Shown: piece after piece, positions 48,568-58,381 of the stretch | Numbering within the stretch: the first letter of the stretch is position 1 | How the letters are laid out: each line of letters begins with the position of its first letter | NCBI GenBank assembly: GCA_002480085.1 | Contig: DKPJ01000013.1 | Location: 33,072 to 97,071 of the forward strand | Direction: 5' to 3' | Source: Enterobacteriaceae bacterium UBA7338 | GTDB lineage: Bacteria; Pseudomonadota; Gammaproteobacteria; Enterobacterales; Enterobacteriaceae | DNA length: 64,000 nt | Notes under the pieces: generated by a model | Database searches by the model: none | Told to the model about the DNA's origin: nothing | Seen by the model: only the letters and a program-made list of their open reading frames with translations | Position numbers and translations under genes: made by a program

Positions 48568-51219
48568 TTAACCGGTGTTACGCATTCCGGCCGCGACGCC
48601 GGCGATGGTCACCATCAGCGCCTGCTCCACGCGCGGATCCGGCTCTTTGCCCTCCTCTTCCGCCTGGCGCGAGCGGTGCAGCAGCTCGGCCTGCAGCACG
48701 TTGAGCGGATCGGTGTAGATGTTACGCAGCTGGATAGACTCCGCAATCCACGGCAGATCGGCCATCAGATGCGAGTCGTTGGCGATGGCCAGCACCGCCT
48801 TGATGTCCTCTTCCAGCAGCTGGCGCAGCTCGCTACCCAGTGGCCATAGCTCCTGTTTAACCAGGCGGCGGTCGTAGTAGTCGGCCAGCCAGAGGTCGGC
48901 TTTGGCAAAGACCATCTCCAGCATCCCCAGACGCGTGGAGAAGAACGGCCAGTCGCGACACATGGTCTCCAGATCGCTCTGTTTACCCTCTTTCATCACC
49001 TTTTGCAGCGCCGCACCCGCACCTAGCCAGGCTGGTAGCATCAGACGGTTCTGCGTCCAGGCGAAGATCCACGGAATCGCACGCAGGGACTCCACGCCGC
49101 CTGTGGCGCGGCGCTTCGCCGGACGCGAGCCGAGCGGCAGCTTGCCCAGCTCCTGCTCCGGCGTGGCGGAACGGAAGTAGGGGACGAAATCTTCATTTTC
49201 ACGTACGTAGCCGCGATACATCTCACAGGAGATATCCGACAGTTCGTCCATGATGTGACGCCACTCCTCTTTCGGCTCCGGCGGCGGCAGCAGGTTGGCT
49301 TCCAGAATAGCGCTGGTGTAGAGCGACAGGCTGCTGACGGTGATTTCCGGCAGACCATACTTGAAGCGGATCATCTCGCCCTGTTCGGTCACGCGCAGGC
49401 CACCTTTCAGGCTACCCGGCGGCTGAGAGAGCAGCGCCGCGTGGGCCGGGGCACCGCCGCGGCCGATAGAGCCGCCGCGACCGTGGAACAGCGTCAGCTC
49501 AATGCCAGCTTTTTCACAGGTCTTGATCAGCGTATCCTGCGCCTGATACTGCGCCCAGGAGGCTGCCATCACGCCTGCGTCTTTCGCCGAGTCGGAGTAG
49601 CCGATCATTACCATCTGCTTGCCCTGAATAAAGCCGCGATACCAGTCGATATTCAGCAGCTGGGTCATCACATCGTTGGCGTTATTCAGGTCGTCGAGGG
49701 TTTCAAACAGTGGCGCAACCGGCAGGGCAAAGGTAATTCCGGCCTCTTTCAGCAGCAGATGCACGGCCAGCACGTCGGACGGGGTTTTCGCCATTGAGAT
49801 GACATAGGCGGCAACGGAGCCTTGCGGCGCATCAGCGATCGCTTTACAGGTGTTGAACACTTCGCGGGTTTCGTTGCTTGGCTCCCAGCTGCGCGGCAGT
49901 AGCGGACGCTTAGAGTTCAGCTCGCGGATCAGGAACGCCTGCTTGTCGGCTTCAGACCAGCTTTCGTAGTCGCCAATGCCGAGATAGCGGGTCAGCTCGC
50001 CCAGCGCTTCGGTGTGGCGGGTGCTCTCCTGACGGACGTCGATACGCACCAGCGGCACGCCAAAGCACTTCACGCGGCGCAGAGTATCCAGCAGCTCGCC
50101 GTTGGCAATAATGCCCATTCCGCAGGCCTGGAGTGATTTATAGCAGGCGTAGAGCGGCTCCCACAGCTGCTCGTTCTGGCTGATCAGGCCGGCCGGTTTC
50201 GGCAGGCGCTGACCCTTCAGGCGCGCTTCCAGCCAGGTTTGGGTCGCCATCAGCTGGCCGCGCAGGCCCTTCATCAGATAGCGGTACGGCTCGCTTGCGC
50301 CCGCTTCGCCAACCAGCTCGCTCAGCTCATCGGTACACTCCACCATCGAAAGCTCAGAGATGAGCACCTGAATATCCTTCAGGAACAGATCGGTGGCTTT
50401 CCAGCGGCTCAGCAGCAGCACGTGGCGGGTGATCTCTGCGGTGACGTTCGGGTTACCGTCGCGGTCGCCACCCATCCAGGAGGTAAAGCGCACCGGGACA
50501 AAATCCACCGGCAGCTTATAGCCAAGATTCTCGTCCAGCTGCTCGTTCAGCTCGCGCAGGTAGTTCGGTACCCCTTCCCAGAGGCTGTTTTCCACCACCG
50601 CAAAGCCCCACTTGGCTTCGTCAACCGGGCTTGGGCGGTGCTTACGGATCTCGTCGGTATGCCAGGACTGGGCGATCAGCTGGCGCAGGCGGCGCATCAG
50701 CTGGTTGCGTTCGTAATCAACAATCTCTTTGTTATCCAGCTGCTTGAGGCAGTTGTTAACCTCCACCATCTTGTGGATCAGAGTCCGGCGGGTAATCTCT
50801 GTCGGGTGCGCGGTCAGCACCAGCTCCAGCGACAGCGACTCCACCGCTTTTTTAATGATATCTTCATTGAGATTAGGCTGATCCTTCAGCTTCCTGAGGG
50901 TGCGGGCAATCACTTCCGGGTTGCTGGCCGCTTCGCCTTTTGGCGAAATGCTGTGGTACTGCTCGGCGGTATTCGCCAGGTTCAGAAACTGGCTAAAGGC
51001 GCGGGCCACCGGCAGCAGTTCGTCATTTGACAGATTTTGCAGCGTGGTGAGCAGCTCCTGGCGGTTAGCTTCGTTGCCAGCGCGTGAGGATTTAGACAGC
51101 TTACGGATCGTTTCGACGCGATCGAGAATGTTCTCTCCCAGCGCCTCTTTGATGGTCTCTCCCAGCAGCTTGCCGAGCATACTGACATTACTACGCAAAG
51201 CGGAATATTGTTCGTTCAT
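48568..51219 (-). CDS. ppc: Phosphoenolpyruvate carboxylase
   Basis: Anaplerotic enzyme making oxaloacetate from PEP and bicarbonate. 883 residues as in E. coli. Catalytic His in LVLTAHPTEITRRT, GYSDSAKDAG, Gly-rich GRGGSIGRGGAP and the invariant C-terminal RNTG. Start MNEQYSALRSNVSML at 51219; an ATG eight codons upstream is not family sequence. Confidence 0.98.
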   Translation of the reverse strand: MNEQYSALRSNVSMLGKLLGETIKEALGENILDRVETIRKLSKSSRAGNEANRQELLTTLQNLSNDELLPVARAFSQFLNLANTAEQYHSISPKGEAASNPEVIARTLRKLKDQPNLNEDIIKKAVESLSLELVLTAHPTEITRRTLIHKMVEVNNCLKQLDNKEIVDYERNQLMRRLRQLIAQSWHTDEIRKHRPSPVDEAKWGFAVVENSLWEGVPNYLRELNEQLDENLGYKLPVDFVPVRFTSWMGGDRDGNPNVTAEITRHVLLLSRWKATDLFLKDIQVLISELSMVECTDELSELVGEAGASEPYRYLMKGLRGQLMATQTWLEARLKGQRLPKPAGLISQNEQLWEPLYACYKSLQACGMGIIANGELLDTLRRVKCFGVPLVRIDVRQESTRHTEALGELTRYLGIGDYESWSEADKQAFLIRELNSKRPLLPRSWEPSNETREVFNTCKAIADAPQGSVAAYVISMAKTPSDVLAVHLLLKEAGITFALPVAPLFETLDDLNNANDVMTQLLNIDWYRGFIQGKQMVMIGYSDSAKDAGVMAASWAQYQAQDTLIKTCEKAGIELTLFHGRGGSIGRGGAPAHAALLSQPPGSLKGGLRVTEQGEMIRFKYGLPEITVSSLSLYTSAILEANLLPPPEPKEEWRHIMDELSDISCEMYRGYVRENEDFVPYFRSATPEQELGKLPLGSRPAKRRATGGVESLRAIPWIFAWTQNRLMLPAWLGAGAALQKVMKEGKQSDLETMCRDWPFFSTRLGMLEMVFAKADLWLADYYDRRLVKQELWPLGSELRQLLEEDIKAVLAIANDSHLMADLPWIAESIQLRNIYTDPLNVLQAELLHRSRQAEEEGKEPDPRVEQALMVTIAGVAAGMRNTG

Positions 51220-51429
51220 GTTAACCCAGACACCCCATCTCAATTTTAAATGTCCTGTATCTGAAACCTGCCGGACATTTTTCTCAGTTGTTCTTTATAA
51301 AGCCACGTAAAACCCCGTGCGTCAATTGCGGCGAAATCGGTTCAGCAAACGAATAAACGTGCGTAATTTACGAAATTTAATTCGCTTTGAAGTAAATAAG
51401 TAGAACTTATGGTAAGAGCGATTTTTTTA

Positions 51430-51449
51430 CCCTCTCCCGCAGGAGAGGG
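51430..51449. other. Hairpin after argE
   Basis: CCCTCTCC pairs with GGAGAGGG around CGCA, 8 bases from the argE stop. On the minus strand it is followed by an A-run, so it is not a canonical terminator. Same family as the hairpins at 24339 and 43164. Confidence 0.5.
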
Positions 51450-51456
51450 CAGCGTG

Positions 51457-52608
51457 TTAGTGCCAGCAGAAGTGGTGCACGACCTGGGTAATCAGCTCCC
51501 GGGTAGGCTTAATAAAACGCGTTTCCAGATACTCATCCGGCTGGTGTGCCTGGTTGATAGAGCCAGGGCCTAACACCAGAGTCGGGCAGAGCGTCTGGAT
51601 AAACGGTGCCTCGGTGCAGTAGTTCACTACGTCGGTTTTTGTGCCGAGCAGCTTCTCCACCACCTGCACCAGCTGGTGATCCGGCGGGCATTCGTAGCCC
51701 GGGATCGGCGGATGCAGCTCGGCGACGTTCAGACGCCCCGGCCAGCGCTCGCTCACCGGTGCCAGCGCGTCGTTCACCAGGCCGTTAAGATCGTTCAGCG
51801 TCATGCCCGGCAGCGGGCGAATGTCCATATGCAGCTCGCAGCAGGCGCAGATGCGGTTTGAGGCATCGCCACCGTGCAGGCTGCCGAGGTTCAGCGTCGG
51901 GTAGGGTACCGTAAACGCCTCAAAGTGATAGCGCTCTTTCAGGGAGTCGCGCAGCTGCATCAGGCGGCCAATGGCGTCGTGCATCAGCTCGATAGCGTTG
52001 ACGCCGCGCGCCGGATCGCTGGAGTGGCCCGACTGGCCCAGCACCCGCACCGCCGTAGAGATATGGCCTTTATGGGCGCGGATGGGCTGTAACGAGGTTG
52101 GCTCACCAATAATGGCGCAGTCCGGGCGAATCGAGGCGTTTTCAGAGAAGTAGCGTGCCCCCGCCATGCTGGTCTCTTCGTCGGCGGTCGCCAGAATGTA
52201 GAGCGGCTTTTTCAGCTTGGTCACGTCCACGTCACGCAGCGCATCGAGAATAAAGGCGAAGAAACCCTTCATGTCCGCCGTGCCGAGGCCGTAGAGCTTG
52301 TTCTCGTGCTCGGTCAGAGTGAAGGGGTCGCGGGTCCAGCGGCCATCGTCAAAAGGCACCGTATCGGTATGTCCGGCCAGCAGCAGGCCGCCTGCGCCCT
52401 GGCCAATGCTGGCCAGCATGTTGAATTTATTGCGCGTGTCCGGCACCGGCTGGATCTCTACGTTAAACCCGAGGTCGCCAAACCACCCGCCCAGCAGATT
52501 GATTAAAGACGCATTGCTCTGATCCAGCGCTTCTTCCGTGGCGCTGATTGACGGCGTGGCTATCAGGGCGCGGTAGATCTCGATAAATGGCGGTAAATTC
52601 ATTTTCAT
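51457..52608 (-). CDS. argE: Acetylornithine deacetylase
   Basis: Zinc hydrolase making ornithine in the linear arginine pathway. 383 residues as in E. coli; M20 peptidase family with LAGHTDTVPFD, GTADMKG, and catalytic/zinc glutamates in DEETSMAG and IGEPTSLQP. Divergent from argCBH across a short region with ARG boxes. MKMNLPPFIEIY start chosen; an ATG three codons upstream is in frame. Confidence 0.98.
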   Translation of the reverse strand: MKMNLPPFIEIYRALIATPSISATEEALDQSNASLINLLGGWFGDLGFNVEIQPVPDTRNKFNMLASIGQGAGGLLLAGHTDTVPFDDGRWTRDPFTLTEHENKLYGLGTADMKGFFAFILDALRDVDVTKLKKPLYILATADEETSMAGARYFSENASIRPDCAIIGEPTSLQPIRAHKGHISTAVRVLGQSGHSSDPARGVNAIELMHDAIGRLMQLRDSLKERYHFEAFTVPYPTLNLGSLHGGDASNRICACCELHMDIRPLPGMTLNDLNGLVNDALAPVSERWPGRLNVAELHPPIPGYECPPDHQLVQVVEKLLGTKTDVVNYCTEAPFIQTLCPTLVLGPGSINQAHQPDEYLETRFIKPTRELITQVVHHFCWH

Positions 52609-52632
52609 TGTTGACACACCTTAGGTCGTGAT

Positions 52633-52673
52633 AGTATCAATATTCATGCAGTAAATGTGAATAAAAATACATT
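52633..52673. promoter_or_regulatory. Tandem ARG boxes between argE and argCBH
   Basis: Two ArgR-type 18-base boxes: one around AGTATCAATATTCATGCA (52633-52650) and one TGTGAATAAAAATACATT (52656-52673), matching TNTGAATWWWWATTCANW. They should repress both divergent transcripts with arginine-bound ArgR. Confidence 0.8.
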
Positions 52674-52696
52674 AACGTTGAGCATAAAGGAACCCG

Positions 52697-53701
52697 ATGT
52701 TGAATACGCTGATTGTAGGCGCTAGCGGTTATGCGGGCGCAGAGCTTGTAAGCTACGTGAATCGCCATCCTCATATGACCATAACCGCTTTGACCGTGTC
52801 AGCGCAAAGCAATGATGCAGGAAAATTAATCTCCGATCTGCACCCGCAGCTAAAAGGCATTGTAGACCTGCCCCTGCAGCCGATGTCCGATATCAGCGAG
52901 TTTGTTGCGGGTGTCGATGTGGTGTTCCTGGCGACCGCCCACGAGGTGAGTCACGACCTGGCCCCGCAGTTTTTGGCGGCGGGCTGCGTGGTGTTCGACC
53001 TCTCCGGCGCGTTTCGCGTCAACGATGCTGCTTTCTATGAAAAATTCTACGGCTTCACCCACCAGCATCCGCAGCTGCTTGAGCAGGCGGTATACGGCCT
53101 GGCGGAGTGGAGCGCTGACAAACTGAAAGAGGCGCAGCTGGTGGCGGTACCAGGCTGCTACCCAACGGCAGCACAGCTGGCGCTGAAGCCGCTGATCGAT
53201 GCCGGGCTGCTGGATCTCAAACAGTGGCCGGTGATCAACGCCACCAGCGGCGTCAGCGGTGCCGGGCGCAAGGCTGCGGTTTCAAACAGCTTCTGTGAAG
53301 TGAGCCTGCAGCCGTACGGCATCTTTAACCATCGTCATCATCCAGAAATTACCACTCACCTGGGCACGGATGTGATCTTTACCCCGCACCTGGGCAGCTT
53401 CCCGCGTGGGATCCTCGAAACCATTACCTGTCGTCTGAAGCCGGGCGTGACCAAAGAGCAGGTAAGCGAAGCTTTTATTCAGGCGTATGCCGATAAACCG
53501 CTGGTGCGTCTCTATGACAAAGGTGTTCCGGCGTTGAAAAACGTGGTCGGTCTGCCGTTCTGCGATATTGGCTTTGCCGTGCAGGATGCGCATCTGATCA
53601 TCGTCGCCGCAGAAGATAACCTACTCAAAGGCGCTGCCGCCCAGGCAATGCAGTGCGCAAATATTCGTTTCGGCTACCCTGAAACGCAGTCTCTTATTTA
53701 A
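52697..53701 (+). CDS. argC: N-acetyl-gamma-glutamyl-phosphate reductase
   Basis: NADPH-dependent third step of arginine synthesis. 334 residues as in E. coli. NADP fold VGASGYAGAELV and catalytic C154 in VPGCYPTAA. First gene of argCBH; AAAGGAACCCG precedes the ATG. Confidence 0.98.
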   Translation: MLNTLIVGASGYAGAELVSYVNRHPHMTITALTVSAQSNDAGKLISDLHPQLKGIVDLPLQPMSDISEFVAGVDVVFLATAHEVSHDLAPQFLAAGCVVFDLSGAFRVNDAAFYEKFYGFTHQHPQLLEQAVYGLAEWSADKLKEAQLVAVPGCYPTAAQLALKPLIDAGLLDLKQWPVINATSGVSGAGRKAAVSNSFCEVSLQPYGIFNHRHHPEITTHLGTDVIFTPHLGSFPRGILETITCRLKPGVTKEQVSEAFIQAYADKPLVRLYDKGVPALKNVVGLPFCDIGFAVQDAHLIIVAAEDNLLKGAAAQAMQCANIRFGYPETQSLI

Positions 53702-53707
53702 GGTGTG

Positions 53708-54484
53708 ATGATGAACCCATTAATTATCAAACTCGGTGGTGTACTGCTGGATAGCGAAGAGGCGCTGGCGCGTCTGTTTACCGCCCTGGTTAACTATCGC
53801 GAATCACACCAACGTCCGCTGGTGATCGTTCACGGCGGTGGCTGCGTGGTGGATGAGCTGATGAAGCAGCTTAACCTGCCGGTGACCAAGAAAAACGGCC
53901 TGCGCGTTACGCCTGCCGACCAGATCGACATTATTACCGGCGCGCTGGCGGGCACCGCCAACAAAACGCTGCTGGCCTGGGCGAAGAAGCATAAGATTGC
54001 CTCGGTGGGCCTGTTCCTTGGCGACGGCGATAGCGTAAAGGTCACCCGGCTCGATGACGATCTGGGCCACGTGGGTCAGGCGCAGCCGGGTTCGCCTACG
54101 CTGATTAACACGCTGCTGGAAGGCGGCTTCCTGCCGGTTGTTAGCTCTATCGGCGTAACCGAAGAGGGCCTGCTGATGAACGTCAACGCCGACCAGGCGG
54201 CGACGGCGCTGGCGGCGACGCTGGGCGCGGATCTGATCCTGCTCTCCGACGTGAGCGGCATTCTGGACGGTAAAGGCCAGCGCATCGCCGAGATGACGGC
54301 GGCGAAAGCCGAGCAGCTGATCGCCCAGGGCATTATTACCGACGGCATGATCGTCAAGGTCAACGCCGCGCTGGACGCCGCCCGCACGCTGGGCCGCCCG
54401 GTGGATATCGCCTCCTGGCGTCATGCGGAGCAGCTTCCGGCGCTGTTCAACGGCACGCCGATTGGCACGCGTATCCTGGCATAA
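53708..54484 (+). CDS. argB: Acetylglutamate kinase
   Basis: ATP-dependent second step of arginine synthesis. 258 residues as in E. coli: LIIKLGGVLLDSEEAL, VIVHGGGCVVDELM and MNVNADQAATALAATLGADL. GTG, ATG and ATG codons follow one another at 53705-53713; I use the middle one, giving the E. coli length. Six bases after argC. Confidence 0.97.
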   Translation: MMNPLIIKLGGVLLDSEEALARLFTALVNYRESHQRPLVIVHGGGCVVDELMKQLNLPVTKKNGLRVTPADQIDIITGALAGTANKTLLAWAKKHKIASVGLFLGDGDSVKVTRLDDDLGHVGQAQPGSPTLINTLLEGGFLPVVSSIGVTEEGLLMNVNADQAATALAATLGADLILLSDVSGILDGKGQRIAEMTAAKAEQLIAQGIITDGMIVKVNAALDAARTLGRPVDIASWRHAEQLPALFNGTPIGTRILA

Positions 54485-54501
54485 GCATTTTTTGAACTAC
54501 C

Positions 54502-54531
54502 GTAGGCCGGGTAAGCGCAGCGCCACCCGGC
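54502..54531. repeat. REP element between argB and argH
   Basis: GTAGGCCGGGTAAGCGCAGC then GCCACCCGGC, within the argCBH operon. It could lower argH expression relative to argCB or protect the upstream mRNA. Confidence 0.83.
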
Positions 54532-54558
54532 GGAATTAACGAATAAAGGAAGAGAGTT

Positions 54559-55932
54559 ATGGCACTTTGGGGTGGGCGTTTTACACAGGCAGCGGATCAA
54601 CGGTTCAAACAGTTCAACGACTCTTTGCGCTTCGACTACCGCCTGGCCGAGCAGGATATCGTCGGCTCTGTGGCCTGGTCCAAAGCGCTGGTGACGGTTG
54701 GCGTGCTGACCGCCGATGAGCAGGTACAGTTAGAAGAGGCGCTGAACAACCTGCTGGAAGAGGTGCGCCTTAACCCGGAGCAGATCCTCGAGAGCGACGC
54801 CGAAGACATCCATAGCTGGGTGGAAGGCAAGCTGATCGACAAGGTCGGCCCGCTGGGTAAAAAACTGCATACCGGCCGCAGCCGTAACGACCAGGTGGCA
54901 ACCGATCTCAAGCTGTGGTGTAAAGACACCGTAGCCGAGCTGCTGGCGGCAAACCGTCAGCTGCAGGGCGCGCTGGTCGAGACCGCGCAGGTAAACCAGG
55001 ATGCGGTAATGCCGGGATATACTCACCTGCAGCGTGCGCAGCCGGTGACCTTTGCCCACTGGTGCCTGGCCTATGTTGAGATGCTGGCCCGTGACGAAAG
55101 CCGCCTGCAGGATGCGCTGAAGCGTCTGGACGTTAGCCCGCTGGGCTGCGGCGCGCTGGCGGGAACGGCCTATGAGATCGATCGCGAGCAGCTGGCGGGC
55201 TGGTTAGGTTTTGCCAGCGCGACCCGCAACAGCCTCGATACCGTATCCGATCGTGACCACGTGCTGGAGCTGCTCTCTGACGCCTCTATCGGCATGGTGC
55301 ATCTGTCGCGCTTTGCCGAAGATCTGATCTTCTTTAATACCGGCGAAGCGGGCTTTGTTGAGCTGTCCGATCGCGTCACCTCCGGCTCCTCGCTGATGCC
55401 GCAGAAGAAAAACCCGGATGCACTGGAGCTGATCCGTGGCAAATGCGGTCGCGTGCAGGGCGCACTCACCGGCATGATGATGACCCTGAAAGGGCTGCCG
55501 CTGGCCTATAACAAAGATATGCAGGAAGACAAAGAGGGGCTGTTTGATGCCCTCGACACCTGGCTGGACTGCCTGCACATGGCCGCGCTGGTGCTGGACG
55601 GTATCCAGGTGAAACGTCCGCGCTGCCAGGAAGCGGCGCAGCAGGGCTACGCTAATGCCACCGAGCTGGCGGACTATCTGGTGGCGAAGGGCGTGCCGTT
55701 CCGTGAAGCGCACCATATTGTGGGTGAAGCGGTGGTGGAAGCCATCGCTCAGGGTAAACCGCTGGAGGATCTGGCCCTGGCCGATCTGCAAAAATTCAGC
55801 AGCGCGATCGGCGACGATGTCTATTCGATCCTCTCCCTGCAATCCTGTCTGGATAAGCGTGCGGCGAAGGGTGGCGTATCGCCAACGCAGGTTGCCCAGG
55901 CCATCAGCGACGCCAGAGCACGCCTGATTTAA
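54559..55932 (+). CDS. argH: Argininosuccinate lyase
   Basis: Splits argininosuccinate into arginine and fumarate. 457 residues as in E. coli; fumarase/aspartase superfamily with the signature GSSLMPQKKNPD and HTGRSRNDQVATD, and catalytic THLQRAQP. GGAAGAGAG precedes the ATG. A strong terminator follows. Confidence 0.98.
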   Translation: MALWGGRFTQAADQRFKQFNDSLRFDYRLAEQDIVGSVAWSKALVTVGVLTADEQVQLEEALNNLLEEVRLNPEQILESDAEDIHSWVEGKLIDKVGPLGKKLHTGRSRNDQVATDLKLWCKDTVAELLAANRQLQGALVETAQVNQDAVMPGYTHLQRAQPVTFAHWCLAYVEMLARDESRLQDALKRLDVSPLGCGALAGTAYEIDREQLAGWLGFASATRNSLDTVSDRDHVLELLSDASIGMVHLSRFAEDLIFFNTGEAGFVELSDRVTSGSSLMPQKKNPDALELIRGKCGRVQGALTGMMMTLKGLPLAYNKDMQEDKEGLFDALDTWLDCLHMAALVLDGIQVKRPRCQEAAQQGYANATELADYLVAKGVPFREAHHIVGEAVVEAIAQGKPLEDLALADLQKFSSAIGDDVYSILSLQSCLDKRAAKGGVSPTQVAQAISDARARLI

Positions 55933-55951
55933 TCGTACTGCTATAAGAGAT

Positions 55952-55978
55952 GCCGGGCCTGGGCCCGGCTTTTTTTTA
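55952..55978 (+). terminator. argH rho-independent terminator
   Basis: GCCGGGC-CTGG-GCCCGGC hairpin with a run of eight T residues. Confidence 0.92.
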
Positions 55979-56009
55979 TACAAAAAATGGCATGCGAGGT
56001 CAGAGAGTG

Positions 56010-56045
56010 CTTGATAGGGATAATCATTGATTGCTATTCTATCTA
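56010..56045 (+). promoter_or_regulatory. OxyR binding region and oxyR promoter
   Basis: GATAGGGATAATCATTGATT followed by GCTATTCTATCTATCG carries the spaced ATAG/CTAT tetranucleotides of an OxyR site and aligns with the E. coli oxyR promoter. It supports autoregulation of oxyR. Confidence 0.65.
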
Positions 56046-56080
56046 TCGCCATGAACTATCGTGGCGTCGGAGGATGAATA

Positions 56081-56998
56081 ATGAATATTCGTGATCTTGA
56101 ATACCTGGTAGCGTTAGCCGAACACCGTCATTTCCGCCGGGCAGCCGACTCCTGCCACGTTAGCCAGCCCACCCTCAGCGGGCAGATCCGCAAGCTGGAA
56201 GATGAGCTGGGCGTGATGCTGCTGGAGCGTACCAGCCGCAAAGTGCTGTTTACCCAGGCCGGCCTGCTGCTGGTGGATCAGGCGCGCACCGTGTTGCGCG
56301 AGGTCAAAGTGCTCAAGGAGATGGCAAGCCAGCAGGGGGAGACCATGTCCGGTCCGCTGCATATTGGCCTGATCCCGACCGTTGGACCCTACCTGCTGCC
56401 GCAGATTATTCCCCTGCTGCATCAAACCTTCCCTAAGCTGGAGATGTATCTGCACGAAGCGCAGACCCAACAGCTGCTGGCCCAGCTGGACAGCGGCAAG
56501 CTGGACTGTGCCATTCTGGCGCTGGTGAAAGAGAGCGAAGCCTTTATCGAAGTCCCGCTGTTTGATGAGCCGATGATGCTGGCGATCTATGAGGATCACC
56601 CGTGGGCGAACCGCGATCGCGTCCCGATGGCCGATCTGGCGGGAGAAAAGCTGCTGATGCTGGAGGATGGCCACTGCCTGCGCGATCAGGCGATGGGCTT
56701 CTGCTTCGAGGCGGGTGCTGACGAAGATACCCACTTCCGCGCCACCAGCCTGGAAACGCTGCGCAATATGGTGGCTGCCGGCAGCGGCATTACCCTCCTG
56801 CCTGCGCTGGCCGTACCGTCCGAGCGCAAGCGCGACGGGGTGATCTACCTGCCGTGCATCAAGCCGGAGCCGAAGCGTACCATCGGTCTGGTCTACCGTC
56901 CGGGATCGCCGCTGCGCAGCCGCTATGAGCAGCTGGCGGAGGCCATCCGTACCACGATGGATGGCCATTTCGACAGGGCGTTAAAAGAGGCGGTTTAA
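56081..56998 (+). CDS. oxyR: Hydrogen peroxide-sensing regulator OxyR
   Basis: LysR-family activator switched by disulfide formation. 305 residues as in E. coli. N-terminal HTH (NIRDLEYLVALAEHRHFRRA, CHVSQPTLSGQIRKLE) and redox cysteines C199 and C208 (EDGHCLRDQAMGFCFE). Its 3' end overlaps convergent sthA by 18 bases, as in E. coli. Confidence 0.98.
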   Translation: MNIRDLEYLVALAEHRHFRRAADSCHVSQPTLSGQIRKLEDELGVMLLERTSRKVLFTQAGLLLVDQARTVLREVKVLKEMASQQGETMSGPLHIGLIPTVGPYLLPQIIPLLHQTFPKLEMYLHEAQTQQLLAQLDSGKLDCAILALVKESEAFIEVPLFDEPMMLAIYEDHPWANRDRVPMADLAGEKLLMLEDGHCLRDQAMGFCFEAGADEDTHFRATSLETLRNMVAAGSGITLLPALAVPSERKRDGVIYLPCIKPEPKRTIGLVYRPGSPLRSRYEQLAEAIRTTMDGHFDRALKEAV

Positions 56999-58381
56999 GC
57001 CATTTAGCGCCGCTACCCGGTAGGCTTCCGCCATGGTCGGGTAGTTAAAGGTGGTGTTAACGAAGTACTCGATGGTGTTACCGCCGCCTTTCTGCTCCAT
57101 AATCGCCTGGCCGATGTGAATAATTTCGGCCGCGCGCTCGCCAAAGCAGTGGATCCCCAGAATCTCTTTCGTCTCGCGGTGGAAGAGAATTTTCAGCGTG
57201 CCGACGTTCATACCCACAATCTGCGCCCGCGCCAGGTGCTTAAACTGCGCCCGGCCCACTTCATAGGGCACCTTCATTGCCGTCAGCTGCTGCTCTGTTT
57301 TACCGACCGAACTGATCTCCGGAATGGTGTAGATCCCGGTGGGGATATCCTCCACCAGATGCGCCGTCGCTTCGCCTTTGACCATCGCCTGGGCAGCAAT
57401 ACGCCCCTGATCGTAGGCGGCAGAGGCCAGGCTTGGGTAGCCAATAACGTCACCCACGGCGTAGATATGCGGCTGCGCGGTCTGGTACATGCTGTTGACC
57501 TTCAGCAGTCCGCGCCCGTCGGCTTCCAGACCCACGTTTGCCAGTTGCAGGCTATCGGTGTTGCCGGTGCGTCCGTTAGCGTAGAGCAGGCAGTCGGCCT
57601 TGAGCTTCTTGCCCGACTTCAGGTGCATGATCACCCCGTCGTCCGTTCCCTCAATCTGCTCGTACTCTTCGTTGTGGCGGATCACCACCCCGTTGTTCCA
57701 GAAGTGGTAGGAGAGCGAGTCTGACATCTCCTGATCGAGGAACGCCAGCAGGCGATCGCGGGTGTTGATCAGATCGACTTTGACATCCATTCCCCGGAAG
57801 ATCGACGCGTATTCACAGCCGATCACCCCGGCACCATAGATGATCACGTGGCGTGGCTCATGCTGCATGCTGAGGATGGAGTCGCTGTCATAGACGCGAG
57901 GATGGGCAAAATCGACGTCCGCCGGATGGTAGGGGCGGGAGCCGCAGGCGATGACAAATTTCTCCGCCGTCAGCGTCTCTACCGTACCGTCATGACACTC
58001 CAGCGCCAGCGTATGCGCATCAATAAAGTGGGCATCGCCCTGCAGAATTTCACAGCGGTTACGCTCGTAAAATCCCTGGCGCATCCGCGTCTGCTGGTTG
58101 ATCACGCTGTCGGCGTGGTTGAGGATGTCGGCAAAAGAGGAGCGCAGGAGGCGGGAGTGGTCACTGTACAGAGGGTTTTGGTTAAATTCGATGATACGGC
58201 TGACTGCGTGGCGAAGCGCCTTCGAGGGGATGGTGCCCCAGTGGGTGCATCCGCCGCCGACGTTATGGTACCGCTCAAGGACGGCGACCCTGGCATTCTG
58301 TTTTACCAGCCCCATAGCAGCGCCTTCGCCACCGGGACCGGAACCTATCACTATTGCATCGTAATCGTAAGTGTGTGGCAT
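56981..58381 (-). CDS. sthA: Soluble pyridine nucleotide transhydrogenase
   Basis: FAD enzyme transferring hydride between NADPH and NAD+. 466 residues as in E. coli. FAD Rossmann GSGPGGEGAAMG near 12-23; the redox-active CxxxxC of related reductases is replaced by GGGCTHWGTIPSK, as in all SthA. NAD-binding IYGAGVIGCEYASI. Divergent from fabR. Confidence 0.97.
   Translation of the reverse strand: MPHTYDYDAIVIGSGPGGEGAAMGLVKQNARVAVLERYHNVGGGCTHWGTIPSKALRHAVSRIIEFNQNPLYSDHSRLLRSSFADILNHADSVINQQTRMRQGFYERNRCEILQGDAHFIDAHTLALECHDGTVETLTAEKFVIACGSRPYHPADVDFAHPRVYDSDSILSMQHEPRHVIIYGAGVIGCEYASIFRGMDVKVDLINTRDRLLAFLDQEMSDSLSYHFWNNGVVIRHNEEYEQIEGTDDGVIMHLKSGKKLKADCLLYANGRTGNTDSLQLANVGLEADGRGLLKVNSMYQTAQPHIYAVGDVIGYPSLASAAYDQGRIAAQAMVKGEATAHLVEDIPTGIYTIPEISSVGKTEQQLTAMKVPYEVGRAQFKHLARAQIVGMNVGTLKILFHRETKEILGIHCFGERAAEIIHIGQAIMEQKGGGNTIEYFVNTTFNYPTMAEAYRVAALNGLNRLF

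Noticed and set aside
51421..51456. argE terminator
   Set aside because: The hairpin is followed by an A-run rather than a T-run on the argE strand, so I list it only as a hairpin.
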